Virus record (IMG/VR): IMGVR_UViG_3300042560_001323
Coordinates: 179,167-243,166 of that record
Strand: one strand, 5' to 3'
From: a virus
Length of the DNA: 64,000 nucleotides
Shown here piece by piece: positions 46,190 through 53,460 of this stretch. The notes under the pieces are model-generated. The model did not search any database. It was not told where the DNA came from and saw only the letters and a program-made list of their open reading frames with translations. Numbering within the stretch: the stretch's first letter is position 1; every line of letters begins with the position of its first letter. Both the position numbers and the translations under genes were made by a program.

Positions 46190-46348
46190 TCAACTATCTA
46201 CAAACTTACATTCAAATTCTTGGTTCCAGGCATCAATGCCAATATTAGCAATCATCTGTTCTTTCCATTCATTATTTCTTCCTGGAATCTCATCACATTT
46301 GATTAGGGTTCTTACGAACTGATTCTTACCGTCTTCGGAGTCTTTTAA
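46190..46348 (-). pseudogene. Fragment of a second large terminase (TerL)
   Basis: The minus-strand frame has no start codon but is open for 52 codons: EDGKNQFVRTLIKCDEIPGR, NNEWKEQMIANIGIDAWNQE, FECKFVDS. This corresponds to the TerL segment that in the window's own terminase reads EETIANIGQSRWDAEYECEFLGS. The ATPase and nuclease parts are absent. Its upstream end is fused into the end of the 72-residue gene at 46326. It looks like a leftover of gene exchange or of a duplicated terminase. Confidence 0.6.
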
Positions 46349-46544
46349 CTAGATATCCATCTGAAAACATGGCTTTTTCCATATAATAAATATGTTTTTG
46401 ACTCCATTCAAGAGGTCCAGCATCAAGTTGTTGTTGAACTCCTTCCATAGATGCAAATTTGCAATAGAATTCTCTATCATTCTCTTTAATACCAACAAAA
46501 GCATCTTCAAGAGTTTTAATTTGTTCAGGTGTGAGTTGTTTCAT
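46326..46544 (-). CDS. Hypothetical protein
   Basis: A 72-residue protein (MKQLTPEQIKTLEDAFVGIK ... MFSDGYLVKRLRRR), mostly helical, with no recognised motif. Its last 23 bases overlap, in another frame, the terminase fragment, so its C-terminus (LVKRLRRR) may have been created by that junction. A CTAAATAGT late-type motif lies 22 bases upstream. Confidence 0.55.
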   Translation of the reverse strand: MKQLTPEQIKTLEDAFVGIKENDREFYCKFASMEGVQQQLDAGPLEWSQKHIYYMEKAMFSDGYLVKRLRRR

Positions 46545-46565
46545 AATGTTTCAATTTATTGGCGT

Positions 46566-46574
46566 ACTATTTAG
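46566..46574 (-). promoter_or_regulatory. Late promoter-like motif CTAAATAGT
   Basis: The minus-strand motif is 22 bases before the start at 46544 and overlaps the stop of the preceding gene. Confidence 0.4.
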
Positions 46575-46924
46575 GAGTCCTCTTCTTTTAGAATATTCTT
46601 GGCGAATTCAATTACATCATCTTCCCACATATCAGAATCTTCTAATACGCCATTCGCCCATTTTGCATCTGGTATAGAAAATGGCTTTACGCCTCCATAA
46701 GATTCCCAGGCTCTAAGCATATCATATTTTTTAACTACCCAAGTACCTTCAAGGATATCATAACGATTTTCTCCAAATTTAGCATTTTCTAAAACGTAAT
46801 CTCTCTTGCATTTCTTACAAAATCCATAAGTTTTATCTGAAAGTCCTAGAGTAAACCCGCACCAAGGTTTTTCTTTAAAATTAAATTCACACGAATCGGG
46901 TTTTGTTCTTTGTTGAAGTTTCAT
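46571..46924 (-). CDS. Hypothetical protein with CxxC pair
   Basis: A 117-residue protein. The N-terminal part has Cys residues at EKPWCGF and a CKKC motif (YGFCKKCKRDYVL), suggesting a zinc knuckle. The C-terminal half is acidic (EDSDMWEDDVIEFAKNILKEED). It overlaps the upstream coiled-coil gene by four bases, so the two are co-translated. The function is not recognised. Confidence 0.6.
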   Translation of the reverse strand: MKLQQRTKPDSCEFNFKEKPWCGFTLGLSDKTYGFCKKCKRDYVLENAKFGENRYDILEGTWVVKKYDMLRAWESYGGVKPFSIPDAKWANGVLEDSDMWEDDVIEFAKNILKEEDS

Positions 46925-47148
46925 ATTGTTTGGTTGTCGTCAAGTTCTTGAAGCACCTCTCTAATTAATCTTTTAATTCTCAGATCCTCTTCTATTCTGG
47001 CAAGTTTTTCGTTTTGCTCTCTAAGTTTTTCAGTCTCCTCTCTGATTTTTTCAGTTTCTTGTCTTATTTTCTCAGTTCCTTCTCTCATTTTTACGTTTTC
47101 TTGTCTGATGCGTTCAGTATCTCGTCTGAAGGGTTCTAGCCAATCCAT
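46921..47148 (-). CDS. Coiled-coil hypothetical protein
   Basis: A 75-residue protein that is one continuous charged coiled coil built on a seven-residue repeat (EKIRQET, EKIREET, EKLREQN, EKLARIE). No other motif is present. It is probably an oligomeric adaptor for the CxxC protein encoded directly downstream. Confidence 0.65.
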   Translation of the reverse strand: MDWLEPFRRDTERIRQENVKMREGTEKIRQETEKIREETEKLREQNEKLARIEEDLRIKRLIREVLQELDDNQTI

Positions 47149-47155
47149 TTGTTTG

Positions 47156-47296
47156 TTAAATCTTTTCTATCTTATAGGTTTTCCCATTTACTGTAACCGT
47201 TCCATCACTCTCGCCCGTTAATGCTCTTCTTAATTGCTTACTGGCATCGGGGTCTCGGAGTATTTCTTCTAGCTTTTTACTTATTGGTAGTTTCAT
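47156..47296 (-). CDS. Small hypothetical protein
   Basis: A 46-residue ORF (MKLPISKKLEEILRDPDASK, QLRRALTGESDGTVTVNGKT, YKIEKI): a short helix followed by a beta-hairpin-like end. It lies 7 bases upstream of the coiled-coil gene on the same strand. It has no recognised homologue. Confidence 0.5.
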   Translation of the reverse strand: MKLPISKKLEEILRDPDASKQLRRALTGESDGTVTVNGKTYKIEKI

Positions 47297-47323
47297 TTTG
47301 TTTGTGCTGCTGTGGCGTCTTAT

Positions 47324-47716
47324 TTAAGATAATTTTGAGGTATCTTCATTTTTCAGGACTTCTTCTTGAAGTTTTAGAACTGGTTGCAAAATGAATTTTC
47401 TGAACTTGTTTATGATATTTTCACGAAGATAACGTTCCATTAGAACCGAATCCCACTTTGGCGGGCAAGATAAGACTTTTCCGTAATGATGGGCAAATAG
47501 TTCTCCCCAGAATGATTTATGGTCTTGTAGTGCTTCCCTATTTACGGTAATCTTAAATTCTACTACTGGAATTAGATTCTCATTAACATAGGTTTTTTCT
47601 TCAAATTGAAATGCATTCTCGTCTTCAAAAATATTGTATTCTGGAATATGAATACCTTGAGATTTTAGAGTCTTTTTAAGGTGTTCGTCAATTGTAAAGT
47701 TTGAAAATAATGTCAT
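47324..47716 (-). CDS. Hypothetical protein
   Basis: A 130-residue protein (MTLFSNFTIDEHLKKTLKSQ; SFWGELFAHHYGKVLSCPPK; RENIINKFRKFILQPVLKLQ). Mixed beta then long C-terminal helix. The leader before it (CATACATAAGACTCCCAAAC, minus strand) resembles the leader before the next gene upstream, suggesting a shared promoter type. The function is unknown. Confidence 0.6.
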   Translation of the reverse strand: MTLFSNFTIDEHLKKTLKSQGIHIPEYNIFEDENAFQFEEKTYVNENLIPVVEFKITVNREALQDHKSFWGELFAHHYGKVLSCPPKWDSVLMERYLRENIINKFRKFILQPVLKLQEEVLKNEDTSKLS

Positions 47717-47746
47717 AATGTTTGGGTTTGGGAGTCTTATGTATGG

Positions 47747-47950
47747 TTATGGAATGGTGGCAATATTTTCTGGTTCTACGTAAGGTTCAAACTCTCTCAA
47801 AAAAACTCCAAGAGAGCATCTAAACTTATTACCATCTGGATTTGTTCCCAACACTCTTGAGTGATAAACTTCGGTGATAGTAAGAATGTAGTTTGGTTCA
47901 TCTGGTCTTATCCATTTGGTTCCTGGTATTAATTCTTCTACTTTAGCCAT
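47747..47950 (-). CDS. Hypothetical protein
   Basis: A 67-residue protein (LIPGTKWIRPDEPNYILTIT, REFEPYVEPENIATI), predicted as a small beta-barrel with a single G-x-K-W start motif. Its leader contains the CCATACATAAG sequence also found before the 130-residue gene. The function is unknown. Confidence 0.6.
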   Translation of the reverse strand: MAKVEELIPGTKWIRPDEPNYILTITEVYHSRVLGTNPDGNKFRCSLGVFLREFEPYVEPENIATIP

Positions 47951-48054
47951 AATGTTTGGTTCTTATGTATGGTTATGAAAACATTGATAGTATGAAGAGG
48001 AAGACTCCGAAGAGTTCAAAGAATAGGAGGATTTGGAGCATTTTGAACTTTAAT

Positions 48055-48084
48055 GAAAAAGGAACTCCGAAGAGTTCCCTTATT
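48055..48084 (-). terminator. Rho-independent terminator of the psbA locus
   Basis: Minus-strand stem GGAACTC-TTCG-GAGTTCC with the stable UUCG-type tetraloop, followed by five T, directly after the psbA stop codon at 48087. Confidence 0.9.
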
Positions 48085-48086
48085 TA

Positions 48087-48562
48087 TCAACCAATAGTTG
48101 GGGCTTTTAGAGCAATTTCTTGAGTAGAAACTGCAGCCAAATCTACACTTGACCCATAAGTTTACCATTCTTATGGAGTGGACTATATCATCACCCTTTA
48201 AGGTGTCGGACGCTTATTCCTGTTATTAAGGGAACTATATCCCCCAGGTAGTCTCTGAAGTTTCCTTGAGTGTACTCAAGGCTCACCTGCTGATTGCCCA
48301 TGTTTTTGGGGGGGGGGGTTCCAGCAATTCACCCAGTTTCGTCAATACTCTTACGAGTAAGGGACACCGATTAAAACTTAATGTCCACGGGAGGTGCTGC
48401 AATAAATGCTAAAATAAAGCAAATAGTAGCAGCAAGTAAACAGGGAATCATAAGAACCGAAAAATGCCCAAGATAGAGGCGATTATTCGTACTTGTTACC
48501 CAATTAAGATAACGTTCCCAGAGGTTGTCGCCAGAACGGCGTGTAGCAATTGTAGCAGTCAT
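48087..48562 (-). pseudogene. psbA: psbA (photosystem II D1) remnant: two ends around a group I intron
   Basis: The first 61 codons from ATG at 48562 are D1 ([34 protein letters not shown]). The last codons, ending at 48087, are the D1 C-terminus (DLAAVSTQEIALKAPTIG). Between them are only about 235 bases with group I intron features. D1 has about 360 residues, so roughly 280 codons, including all transmembrane helices after the first and the Mn-cluster and quinone ligands, are missing. The reading frame of the first exon ends 2 codons into the intron. A cyanophage psbA normally replaces host D1 during infection; this copy cannot. Confidence 0.88.
48146..48379 (-). ncRNA. Group I intron (ORF-less) in psbA
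   Basis: On the minus strand the core elements appear in order: P-like AATTGCTGGAA, Q-like GGGCAATCAGCAGG, R-like TTCAGAGACTACC and S-like GATATAGTCCACTCC, where GACTA and TAGTC form P7. No endonuclease ORF is present. An 11-base G/C homopolymer (48308-48318) lies in a loop. The exact splice sites cannot be fixed by eye; the 5' site follows the I61 codon closely and the 3' site lies just before GATTTGGCTG. An ORF-less psbA group I intron is known from cyanophage S-PM2. Confidence 0.75.
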
Positions 48563-48631
48563 ATTTGAAAATAGGGTAGAAAAAGTTCGTAGGGACGAAC
48601 GTGTTTATTATTTCTTCTCACCCCTAGAGAA

Positions 48632-48684
48632 GATATGAGAGACGTATTTGACGTGCAAAGTCTCGGTAAGCACGAGCAGCAATG
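48632..48684. repeat. 53-bp direct repeat, copy 1
   Basis: It is 52/53 identical to 49200-49252. On the minus strand it can be read as IAARAYRDFARQIRLSYLL before a stop, which looks like the end of a lost gene. It lies just upstream of psbA. Confidence 0.9.
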
Positions 48685-48710
48685 AAGTTTATGTTATTAT
48701 TTTGTAATAA

Positions 48711-48878
48711 TCAAAAACTTAATCCTTTAAATCCATCAATAATATTTTGTAAATGTTTCTCGGCACTTTCTATATTAGAACCATTTTTCTTTATTAATTC
48801 CATCAATTCATCATAACTTCTTCCAGATATTTCTGGGTCAAGAGGAACAGATTTGATAAATTCTTCTTTAGTAATCAT
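48711..48878 (-). CDS. Small hypothetical protein
   Basis: A 55-residue ORF (MITKEEFIKSVPLDPEISGR, SYDELMELIKKNGSNIESAE, KHLQNIIDGFKGLSF), predicted all-helical and amphipathic. It is one of two small genes between the 53-bp direct repeats. The function is unknown. Confidence 0.5.
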   Translation of the reverse strand: MITKEEFIKSVPLDPEISGRSYDELMELIKKNGSNIESAEKHLQNIIDGFKGLSF

Positions 48879-48905
48879 AAGTATTAAAAAATTATTTTAG
48901 TAAAA

Positions 48906-49175
48906 TTAATGTTTCATCCATTCACCATTTTCAACATCCCAATGCCTCCTATCATAAACTTGGAAATTAACAGTTATGAAAAATAGTGAAATACTAGTCC
49001 AAAGTCCTGCGTGGTCTGTTTTGATAGTATATTTAAACTCAACTCCAAACAAAATATTATCTATATTTACTTCAAATTCCCAGAACTTATGTTTAAGTGG
49101 AGTTTTATCAGAAATAAAATAAATATTTTTAAAGTTGTCTATTGGCAGTTCAATTTTAAAATTTACCGTAATCAT
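48906..49175 (-). CDS. Hypothetical protein
   Basis: An 89-residue protein (MITVNFKIELPIDNFKNIYF ... WDVENGEWMKH), mainly beta strands. The ATG at 49175 is preferred; the longer frame to 49250 starts inside the 53-bp repeat and has no coding character there. It lies between the direct repeats with the 55-residue gene. The function is unknown. Confidence 0.5.
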   Translation of the reverse strand: MITVNFKIELPIDNFKNIYFISDKTPLKHKFWEFEVNIDNILFGVEFKYTIKTDHAGLWTSISLFFITVNFQVYDRRHWDVENGEWMKH

Positions 49176-49199
49176 TATTTTTATAAAAATGGCGGTATG

Positions 49200-49252
49200 G
49201 ATATGAGAGACGTATTTAACGTGCAAAGTCTCGGTAAGCACGAGCAGCAATG
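49200..49252. repeat. 53-bp direct repeat, copy 2
   Basis: The partner of 48632-48684, 568 bp away. The single difference changes the minus-strand frame from CGTCAAATA to CGTTAAATA, introducing an earlier stop. Confidence 0.9.
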
Positions 49253-49306
49253 TGAGGATTTCCTGACTTGCTGATGTATTTATAGTAACACCAGTTCACG
49301 TTTTTG

Positions 49307-49969
49307 TCAATGAGTATTTGTGCCGGTTAAAGGAGCGTCCAGGTTATCAAACATAAGAAAGAAAACTGGTTGCTGGCCCCGTTCTTCCAGAATGTGTCGT
49401 CCTATTAATTCACATGATGCTGCTAATACGGCAGAGGTGACTTGTAGGGTTAAAGCAGACCAGCAACCATTAGCTGGATTATAGCCGTAAGATGATTGTA
49501 ATAGTGCATCATACTGGTCCTTAACATTATTAATCGGGGAGGGTTTTACAGTTGAAGCCGGATACTCACTAAAGACAATATCTGCTACCTCTTTTGCAAT
49601 ATTTTCCGCTTCTTGTCTGGCGTCCCAAGAAACACTTTCAGCTGCTTTTCTAGAATTTAGCCAGGTTAAAAGTTTGGCTGCACTCAAGTTATTTGTTCCA
49701 ATAGCCTCATCTAAGGCTGCATCTGCGGCAGCCAAGCTATGACTAAGCTCGGGAAAATTATTGAACCGTATTTTTACTTCATTCCATTGTTTTTCCGTAA
49801 GAGTATCAATATATTTCCAAAAGTCAATAACGGCTTGATAGTTTGGTCCAAGGTAATATTGGGGATACCACAACATTTTGGGGTCATTTATTTTTTCGCT
49901 AAAATTACTGTGCGTTTTTGAAAATGGAAAATATTGTAGTAAATGAGATGGTAGTTTTAAGTCGTTCAT
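49307..49969 (-). CDS. Hypothetical protein, same family as 63381-63995
   Basis: A 220-residue protein. Residues 38-62 (YYLGPNYQAVIDFWKYIDTLTEKQWNEV) match [26 protein letters not shown] of the 204-residue protein near the window's end, and the C-terminus (SCELIGRHILEERGQQPVFFLMF) matches its [17 protein letters not shown]. The Ala-rich middle (AAADAALDEA, WDARQEAENIAKEVADI) is less repetitive here. It is a phage protein family of unknown function with an Ala/Trp helical centre. Confidence 0.65.
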   Translation of the reverse strand: MNDLKLPSHLLQYFPFSKTHSNFSEKINDPKMLWYPQYYLGPNYQAVIDFWKYIDTLTEKQWNEVKIRFNNFPELSHSLAAADAALDEAIGTNNLSAAKLLTWLNSRKAAESVSWDARQEAENIAKEVADIVFSEYPASTVKPSPINNVKDQYDALLQSSYGYNPANGCWSALTLQVTSAVLAASCELIGRHILEERGQQPVFFLMFDNLDAPLTGTNTH

Positions 49970-50078
49970 AATTTTCCTTGTAATTTGTTTATTCTATACT
50001 TATTTAGTAAAGTAATGCTTTTCAGCGTGATAAATGTTTATTTGTTGTCAGTTGAGGGAATGTCCTTCTTTAAGAATG

Positions 50079-50312
50079 TTAACTGGTGGCAAATTTATTA
50101 TATTTTTTGTTACACTGAATCGCTTCTTCTATAAGAGAATCATCATTTAACTCATATTCCTCAATAAAAACTTGAGGTTTTCTGGTAGCAACACGAACGA
50201 AAGACTCCTTTAATAATTCCATCTGCGCATTTGCCAGATGATAATCATCAAAGAGTCCACAAGTAACCTTCTCATCATATGGCCATTGATAGTTAACAGA
50301 ATAGATTGTCAT
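50079..50312 (-). CDS. Hypothetical protein
   Basis: A 77-residue protein (MTIYSVNYQWPYDEKVTCGL, FDDYHLANAQMELLKESFVR). The ATG at 50312 follows the upstream gene's stop by two bases; a TTG two codons further up is less likely. The alpha/beta pattern with 'YxxANAxxELL' recurs in small phage proteins that describe no known function. Confidence 0.6.
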   Translation of the reverse strand: MTIYSVNYQWPYDEKVTCGLFDDYHLANAQMELLKESFVRVATRKPQVFIEEYELNDDSLIEEAIQCNKKYNKFATS

Positions 50313-50314
50313 AA

Positions 50315-50866
50315 TCAATTGGTAATAGTAATCTTTTGAGTAAGAAAGTCGCCAATAATATGAATAATGTTATGCCATCTGAAGTATCTTTCCTTAGTGG
50401 TATAAAAGAGTTCAATATCTTCTGCACAAAGAAACTTCGAGTCATTCTTTAAAATGCTTTCTACAATATTAATATCCAAGTTCCACTGCTCGGCAATCTG
50501 TTGAGCAGTCAACCAGCCATATCTAGATTCCTTGATTGCAAAAACAATTGTAGAAGTTGTTTCTTCTAATGTATTAAAATGTTCAGCAACAAGAGCTTCA
50601 ACATCCACTGACTTGATGGCCGCTCTTACTTGTTCTAGAGGAATTGTTGGTTCACCAGAATTTCGATGGTCTTCCAGAGCAGTTGTGCCGGTTTTAACAT
50701 CTTCTGCATACTCTAAACCGATCATAATCCGATGAGCAACAATTTGTTCAAAGGCTTCTCCCAAACTATCTGCACAACCGTCATAATGGTCAATACCTTC
50801 GGGACCATCATATAATGACCACTCATAATGGTCATTTTCTACTCTATGCCATATTTCAATGTTCAT
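50315..50866 (-). CDS. Hypothetical protein with possible winged-helix C-terminus
   Basis: A 183-residue protein. The N-terminal half is acidic and aromatic (WHRVENDHYEWSLYDGPEGI). Residues about 115-150 (YGWLTAQQIAEQWNLDINIVESILKND) look like a helix-turn-helix. It overlaps the upstream 62-residue gene by 11 bases, so it is co-translated. A DNA-binding role is only a possibility. Confidence 0.55.
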   Translation of the reverse strand: MNIEIWHRVENDHYEWSLYDGPEGIDHYDGCADSLGEAFEQIVAHRIMIGLEYAEDVKTGTTALEDHRNSGEPTIPLEQVRAAIKSVDVEALVAEHFNTLEETTSTIVFAIKESRYGWLTAQQIAEQWNLDINIVESILKNDSKFLCAEDIELFYTTKERYFRWHNIIHIIGDFLTQKITITN

Positions 50867-51044
50867 TTCGTTCTCCTTTTGCTCTATCTTCAGAATAGAC
50901 TTTGGTTGCTATCTTGGCAAGTTCAAGGTAAGTTTTAAACATTTTTTCTTGATTTTCTGCTCCCCATTTACAAACAACTCTATAAGAAACTTTTTCCGTT
51001 ATAAGTCTAGTGTAAATGTTTGCTAAAAGTTCTTCGTCGCTCAT
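50856..51044 (-). CDS. Small hypothetical protein
   Basis: A 62-residue helical protein (MSDEELLANIYTRLITEKVS ... KTYLELAKIATKVYSEDRAK). Its ATG directly follows the stop of the 181-residue upstream gene. The function is unknown. Confidence 0.55.
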   Translation of the reverse strand: MSDEELLANIYTRLITEKVSYRVVCKWGAENQEKMFKTYLELAKIATKVYSEDRAKGERNEH

Positions 51045-51590
51045 TTAAACTCCTCCAGATTCTTGAATTGTATTAAACCTAATTTTTCCATTACTAAAAA
51101 CTGTAATTGGAATATCCTCTTCACCTACGATTAATGTTTGGTTCCATTTCTTGCTATAGGGGTTTCCCCACCAATCTGTACGAGGTAAATATGCCCTGTA
51201 TCCTTCCACAGTCCTTTCAATTTTTACTATAACAGTTCCGAGTTTATTTCCATGAACAGGATAATTTCCATTGATATACCACTGAGATTTTTTATCTCTA
51301 AAAACTACTTTTAATGCCCAGGATACAGCATAGCCATATTCACCAATTTCCATTTCATTGATAGGCTTTTCTTTTCTCACTGCAGAAATCTTATAATTAT
51401 TCCCCTCAAGTATTTTAACTCTTTCTTCCAGAGACTCAATTCTATATGTCAATGAAAGGTTCTCGTCTTCCGGTTCCGGTTCACATAATCCGAGAGCGTT
51501 TATAATTTCATCCATATATTTTTCAATGGAAGTTAATCTTTTTCTTGTCTCATCAACGAAATCTTTAATCCACCAACGTTTTTTGATCAT
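51045..51590 (-). CDS. Hypothetical protein with coiled coil
   Basis: A 181-residue protein. The ATG at 51590 (MIKKRWWIKDFVDETRKRL) is preferred over a GTG eight codons upstream. Residues about 50-65 (YRIESLEERVKILEG) form a short coiled coil. The C-terminal half is a beta-rich domain (GEYGYAVSWALKVVFRD, GYRAYLPRTDWWGNPYSKKW). A similar N-coil plus beta-domain layout is common in small phage structural proteins. The function is not known. Confidence 0.55.
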   Translation of the reverse strand: MIKKRWWIKDFVDETRKRLTSIEKYMDEIINALGLCEPEPEDENLSLTYRIESLEERVKILEGNNYKISAVRKEKPINEMEIGEYGYAVSWALKVVFRDKKSQWYINGNYPVHGNKLGTVIVKIERTVEGYRAYLPRTDWWGNPYSKKWNQTLIVGEEDIPITVFSNGKIRFNTIQESGGV

Positions 51591-51664
51591 ATTAGTGTTC
51601 TGCTTTTTGAACACTACCTATTATGGACCATTTTTGGCGAAATGGTTGATTGAGTGGACAGTTT

Positions 51665-52336
51665 TTAGGGTGTCCACTCTTCAATAAACTGAGAGAAGGT
51701 CTTATATTCTTTTACCTGGGCAACTTGTACTCGTGTTACAGGGTCCCATTTCGTTGCCCCAAGTGCCCTAGAATACAAACTTCTCCTAGACTTTCTCCCT
51801 TTTTCTGGGTCTTTTGAACCAACCATAACTTCAGCCGCTTTTCCTACAATCTTATCTCCTTTATTACCACCAGACTTTTTAACTTCCTTTGGAATTTCTC
51901 TTACTGCTTGATGATATTCCTTTCCCCTGGAAATTAATTCTTTTGAATCATTTTTTTTAAAATCACCTTTTGGTAAAACGTCTACATTATGAACGCCTCT
52001 TCTCGTTCTGGTGGTTCTTAATTGTCTACGCAGTCTTCTTAAATATAATGCCCTGTCTTGTGTTTTTCTTACTCCTCCTCCATACATACGTTCCTTCTCT
52101 TTACTAGGAAGCATATCCTTTGCATATGCTGATTGAGATGGATACGAAGTAATTGCGGTTTTACTATAATTGTTTTGGTCGTTTGTTGAAGTGAATCTTT
52201 GTCTCTTTCCCCCGGTATGGGTTCTTCTCATACCTGCCCGGCGAAATGCTGCTCTTTCCGATGCATCTTGCCTTTGCCTGGTTGAACCTGCTCGGCTACG
52301 ACTTGGACCAGTTGTGAGTTGTTTTAACTTACCCAT
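51665..52336 (-). CDS. Basic protein related to the internal protein at 44770, KTFxxFI motif at C-terminus
   Basis: A 223-residue, very basic protein. The body aligns with the 213-residue internal-protein candidate: RALYLRRLRRQLRTTRTRRGVHNVDVLP versus KQFRQQLTNNRKTPKGRVYNVDIEP, and RRSLYSRALGAT versus SRARLYTQLPGA. The other protein carries MKTFEEFIAE at the N-terminus, while this one ends EYKTFSQFIEEWTP. The first 60 residues are Arg/Ser/Thr-rich (SRSRAGSTRQRQDASERAAF). It is probably another DNA-associated or head-packaged protein. Confidence 0.6.
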   Translation of the reverse strand: MGKLKQLTTGPSRSRAGSTRQRQDASERAAFRRAGMRRTHTGGKRQRFTSTNDQNNYSKTAITSYPSQSAYAKDMLPSKEKERMYGGGVRKTQDRALYLRRLRRQLRTTRTRRGVHNVDVLPKGDFKKNDSKELISRGKEYHQAVREIPKEVKKSGGNKGDKIVGKAAEVMVGSKDPEKGRKSRRSLYSRALGATKWDPVTRVQVAQVKEYKTFSQFIEEWTP

Positions 52337-52616
52337 TATTTTTAGTTCTATTTATATTGGGGATATTTGGGTGAATTTTTTGGGCGGGAAATTTTTTTGA
52401 GGACAAGGGGTGTCTTAAGCCATATGGGACCCAATGGTTTTTATTATAAAACGCACTTGGGGGTTAGTATCTTATCGCTAGGCCACGGGGCTAGGCGACG
52501 GGGACGGTAGTACAACTGTCCTATAAGAACTGCTAATAGTACACACATACCCTATACCGACTGCTAGGATCGGCCCCAATAAGATATACCAACCAGGGCC
52601 AACTGCTAATCATACT
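52337..52616. other. Gap at the boundary to the accessory zone, no gene found
   Basis: No supported ORF. It contains several 'actgcta' repeats (ACTGCTAATAGT, GACTGCTAGG, AACTGCTAATCA) and a GC-rich stretch with CTAGGCCACGGGGCTAGG. A tRNA-like minus-strand stretch was considered and rejected. Base composition changes here from AT-rich to more balanced. Confidence 0.6.
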
Positions 52617-52898
52617 TTACACCCCCAACTCTCCAAGGCGGAGAGCTATCTTATGACGGGCAATCCTGGCCCCATTCAATGTAAACGTAAACCGACGATT
52701 GCCAGCTTGATTAACTTTAATCCGGCAGCCAATCACTACATCAGAAGGAGGATTGCCATGCCCAGTGTATCCCTGGCAGTGATACTCTGCCTCGGCGATC
52801 ATACCATCGCCGCGTAATCCGCCACGATCGAGAGAATCAATAGCAAACTGTTCTGTATCATTAACCTTTGAGATTAGCTCGTTCATTGTAGACAACAT
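52617..52898 (-). CDS. Hypothetical protein
   Basis: A 93-residue protein (MNELISKVNDTEQFAIDSLD, GMIAEAEYHCQGYTGHGNPP, FTFTLNGARIARHKIALRLG). The GYTGHGNPPSDV loop followed by a C-terminal 'NGxRIAR..L' resembles small phage proteins from other cyanophages. No motif gives a function. It is the first gene of the accessory zone. Confidence 0.55.
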   Translation of the reverse strand: MLSTMNELISKVNDTEQFAIDSLDRGGLRGDGMIAEAEYHCQGYTGHGNPPSDVVIGCRIKVNQAGNRRFTFTLNGARIARHKIALRLGELGV

Positions 52899-52945
52899 GG
52901 CTGAGAATGCGATGGGATTGTGTGAATGAAAGTGTCGCCGATTGT

Positions 52946-53221
52946 TTACATCCTCTCATTACAAACGATGCGGGAAGTATATTGCCGGCCGTCACGGTAG
53001 AATGTTTCAAGATCATCATCCAGTTCTTGAAGAGTATCATTCAAGGTTTCGTATTCTTCTCTTTCAATATAACCAGACTGCAGCATTCCAACATTGCACA
53101 TACCACCAAATACTAGGAACTTTGGTGTTGAAACTACTTCAAAGTATCCTCTTAGAGTCCCAATAATTCCGACATAATCTGCATTGGAGATGTCAACCGC
53201 AGACCATTGTGTGTTGGCCAT
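52946..53221 (-). CDS. Hypothetical protein
   Basis: A 91-residue acidic protein (MANTQWSAVDISNADYVGII, GYFEVVSTPKFLVFGGMCNV, EETLNDTLQELDDDLETF pattern in the C-terminal half). It reads like a small beta-strand half followed by an acidic helix. The function is unknown. Confidence 0.5.
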   Translation of the reverse strand: MANTQWSAVDISNADYVGIIGTLRGYFEVVSTPKFLVFGGMCNVGMLQSGYIEREEYETLNDTLQELDDDLETFYRDGRQYTSRIVCNERM

Positions 53222-53287
53222 TGTTCTAACGAAAGGGGAAAGGATTGGAGGTGCCGGGATTATGGCTCCCGGCTGGCCAGAGTGTAA

Positions 53288-53452
53288 CTAACCCTCAATA
53301 AAGTTGGTATGAAAATGCTCTGCAAAATCGCGGGCATCGTCTACATCCATCCGGTTAATCATCTCTCGTGCTACAGTTTCCCACGAGAAATCATCGGCAA
53401 AGCAGATAATGGCACTGCGGGCATCATTTGCATTGAGAGTAGAGAAATCCAT
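53288..53452 (-). CDS. Small hypothetical protein
   Basis: A 54-residue ORF (MDFSTLNANDARSAIICFAD, DFSWETVAREMINRMDVDDA, RDFAEHFHTNFIEG). Acidic and helical. A perfect hairpin (CCGGCA-GGT-TGCCGG) sits 8 bases upstream of the ATG, as before the gene at 56044, and block A of the intergenic promoter repeat lies 105 bases upstream. The function is unknown. Confidence 0.6.
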   Translation of the reverse strand: MDFSTLNANDARSAIICFADDFSWETVAREMINRMDVDDARDFAEHFHTNFIEG

Positions 53453-53460
53453 TGTTTGCA

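Noticed and set aside
52450-52530. Possible tRNA on the minus strand (GCCCCGTGGCCTAGCGATAAG, resembling an acceptor and D-arm).
   Set aside because: No anticodon stem of normal length and no T-arm with a TTCGA-type loop follow, so it was not called.
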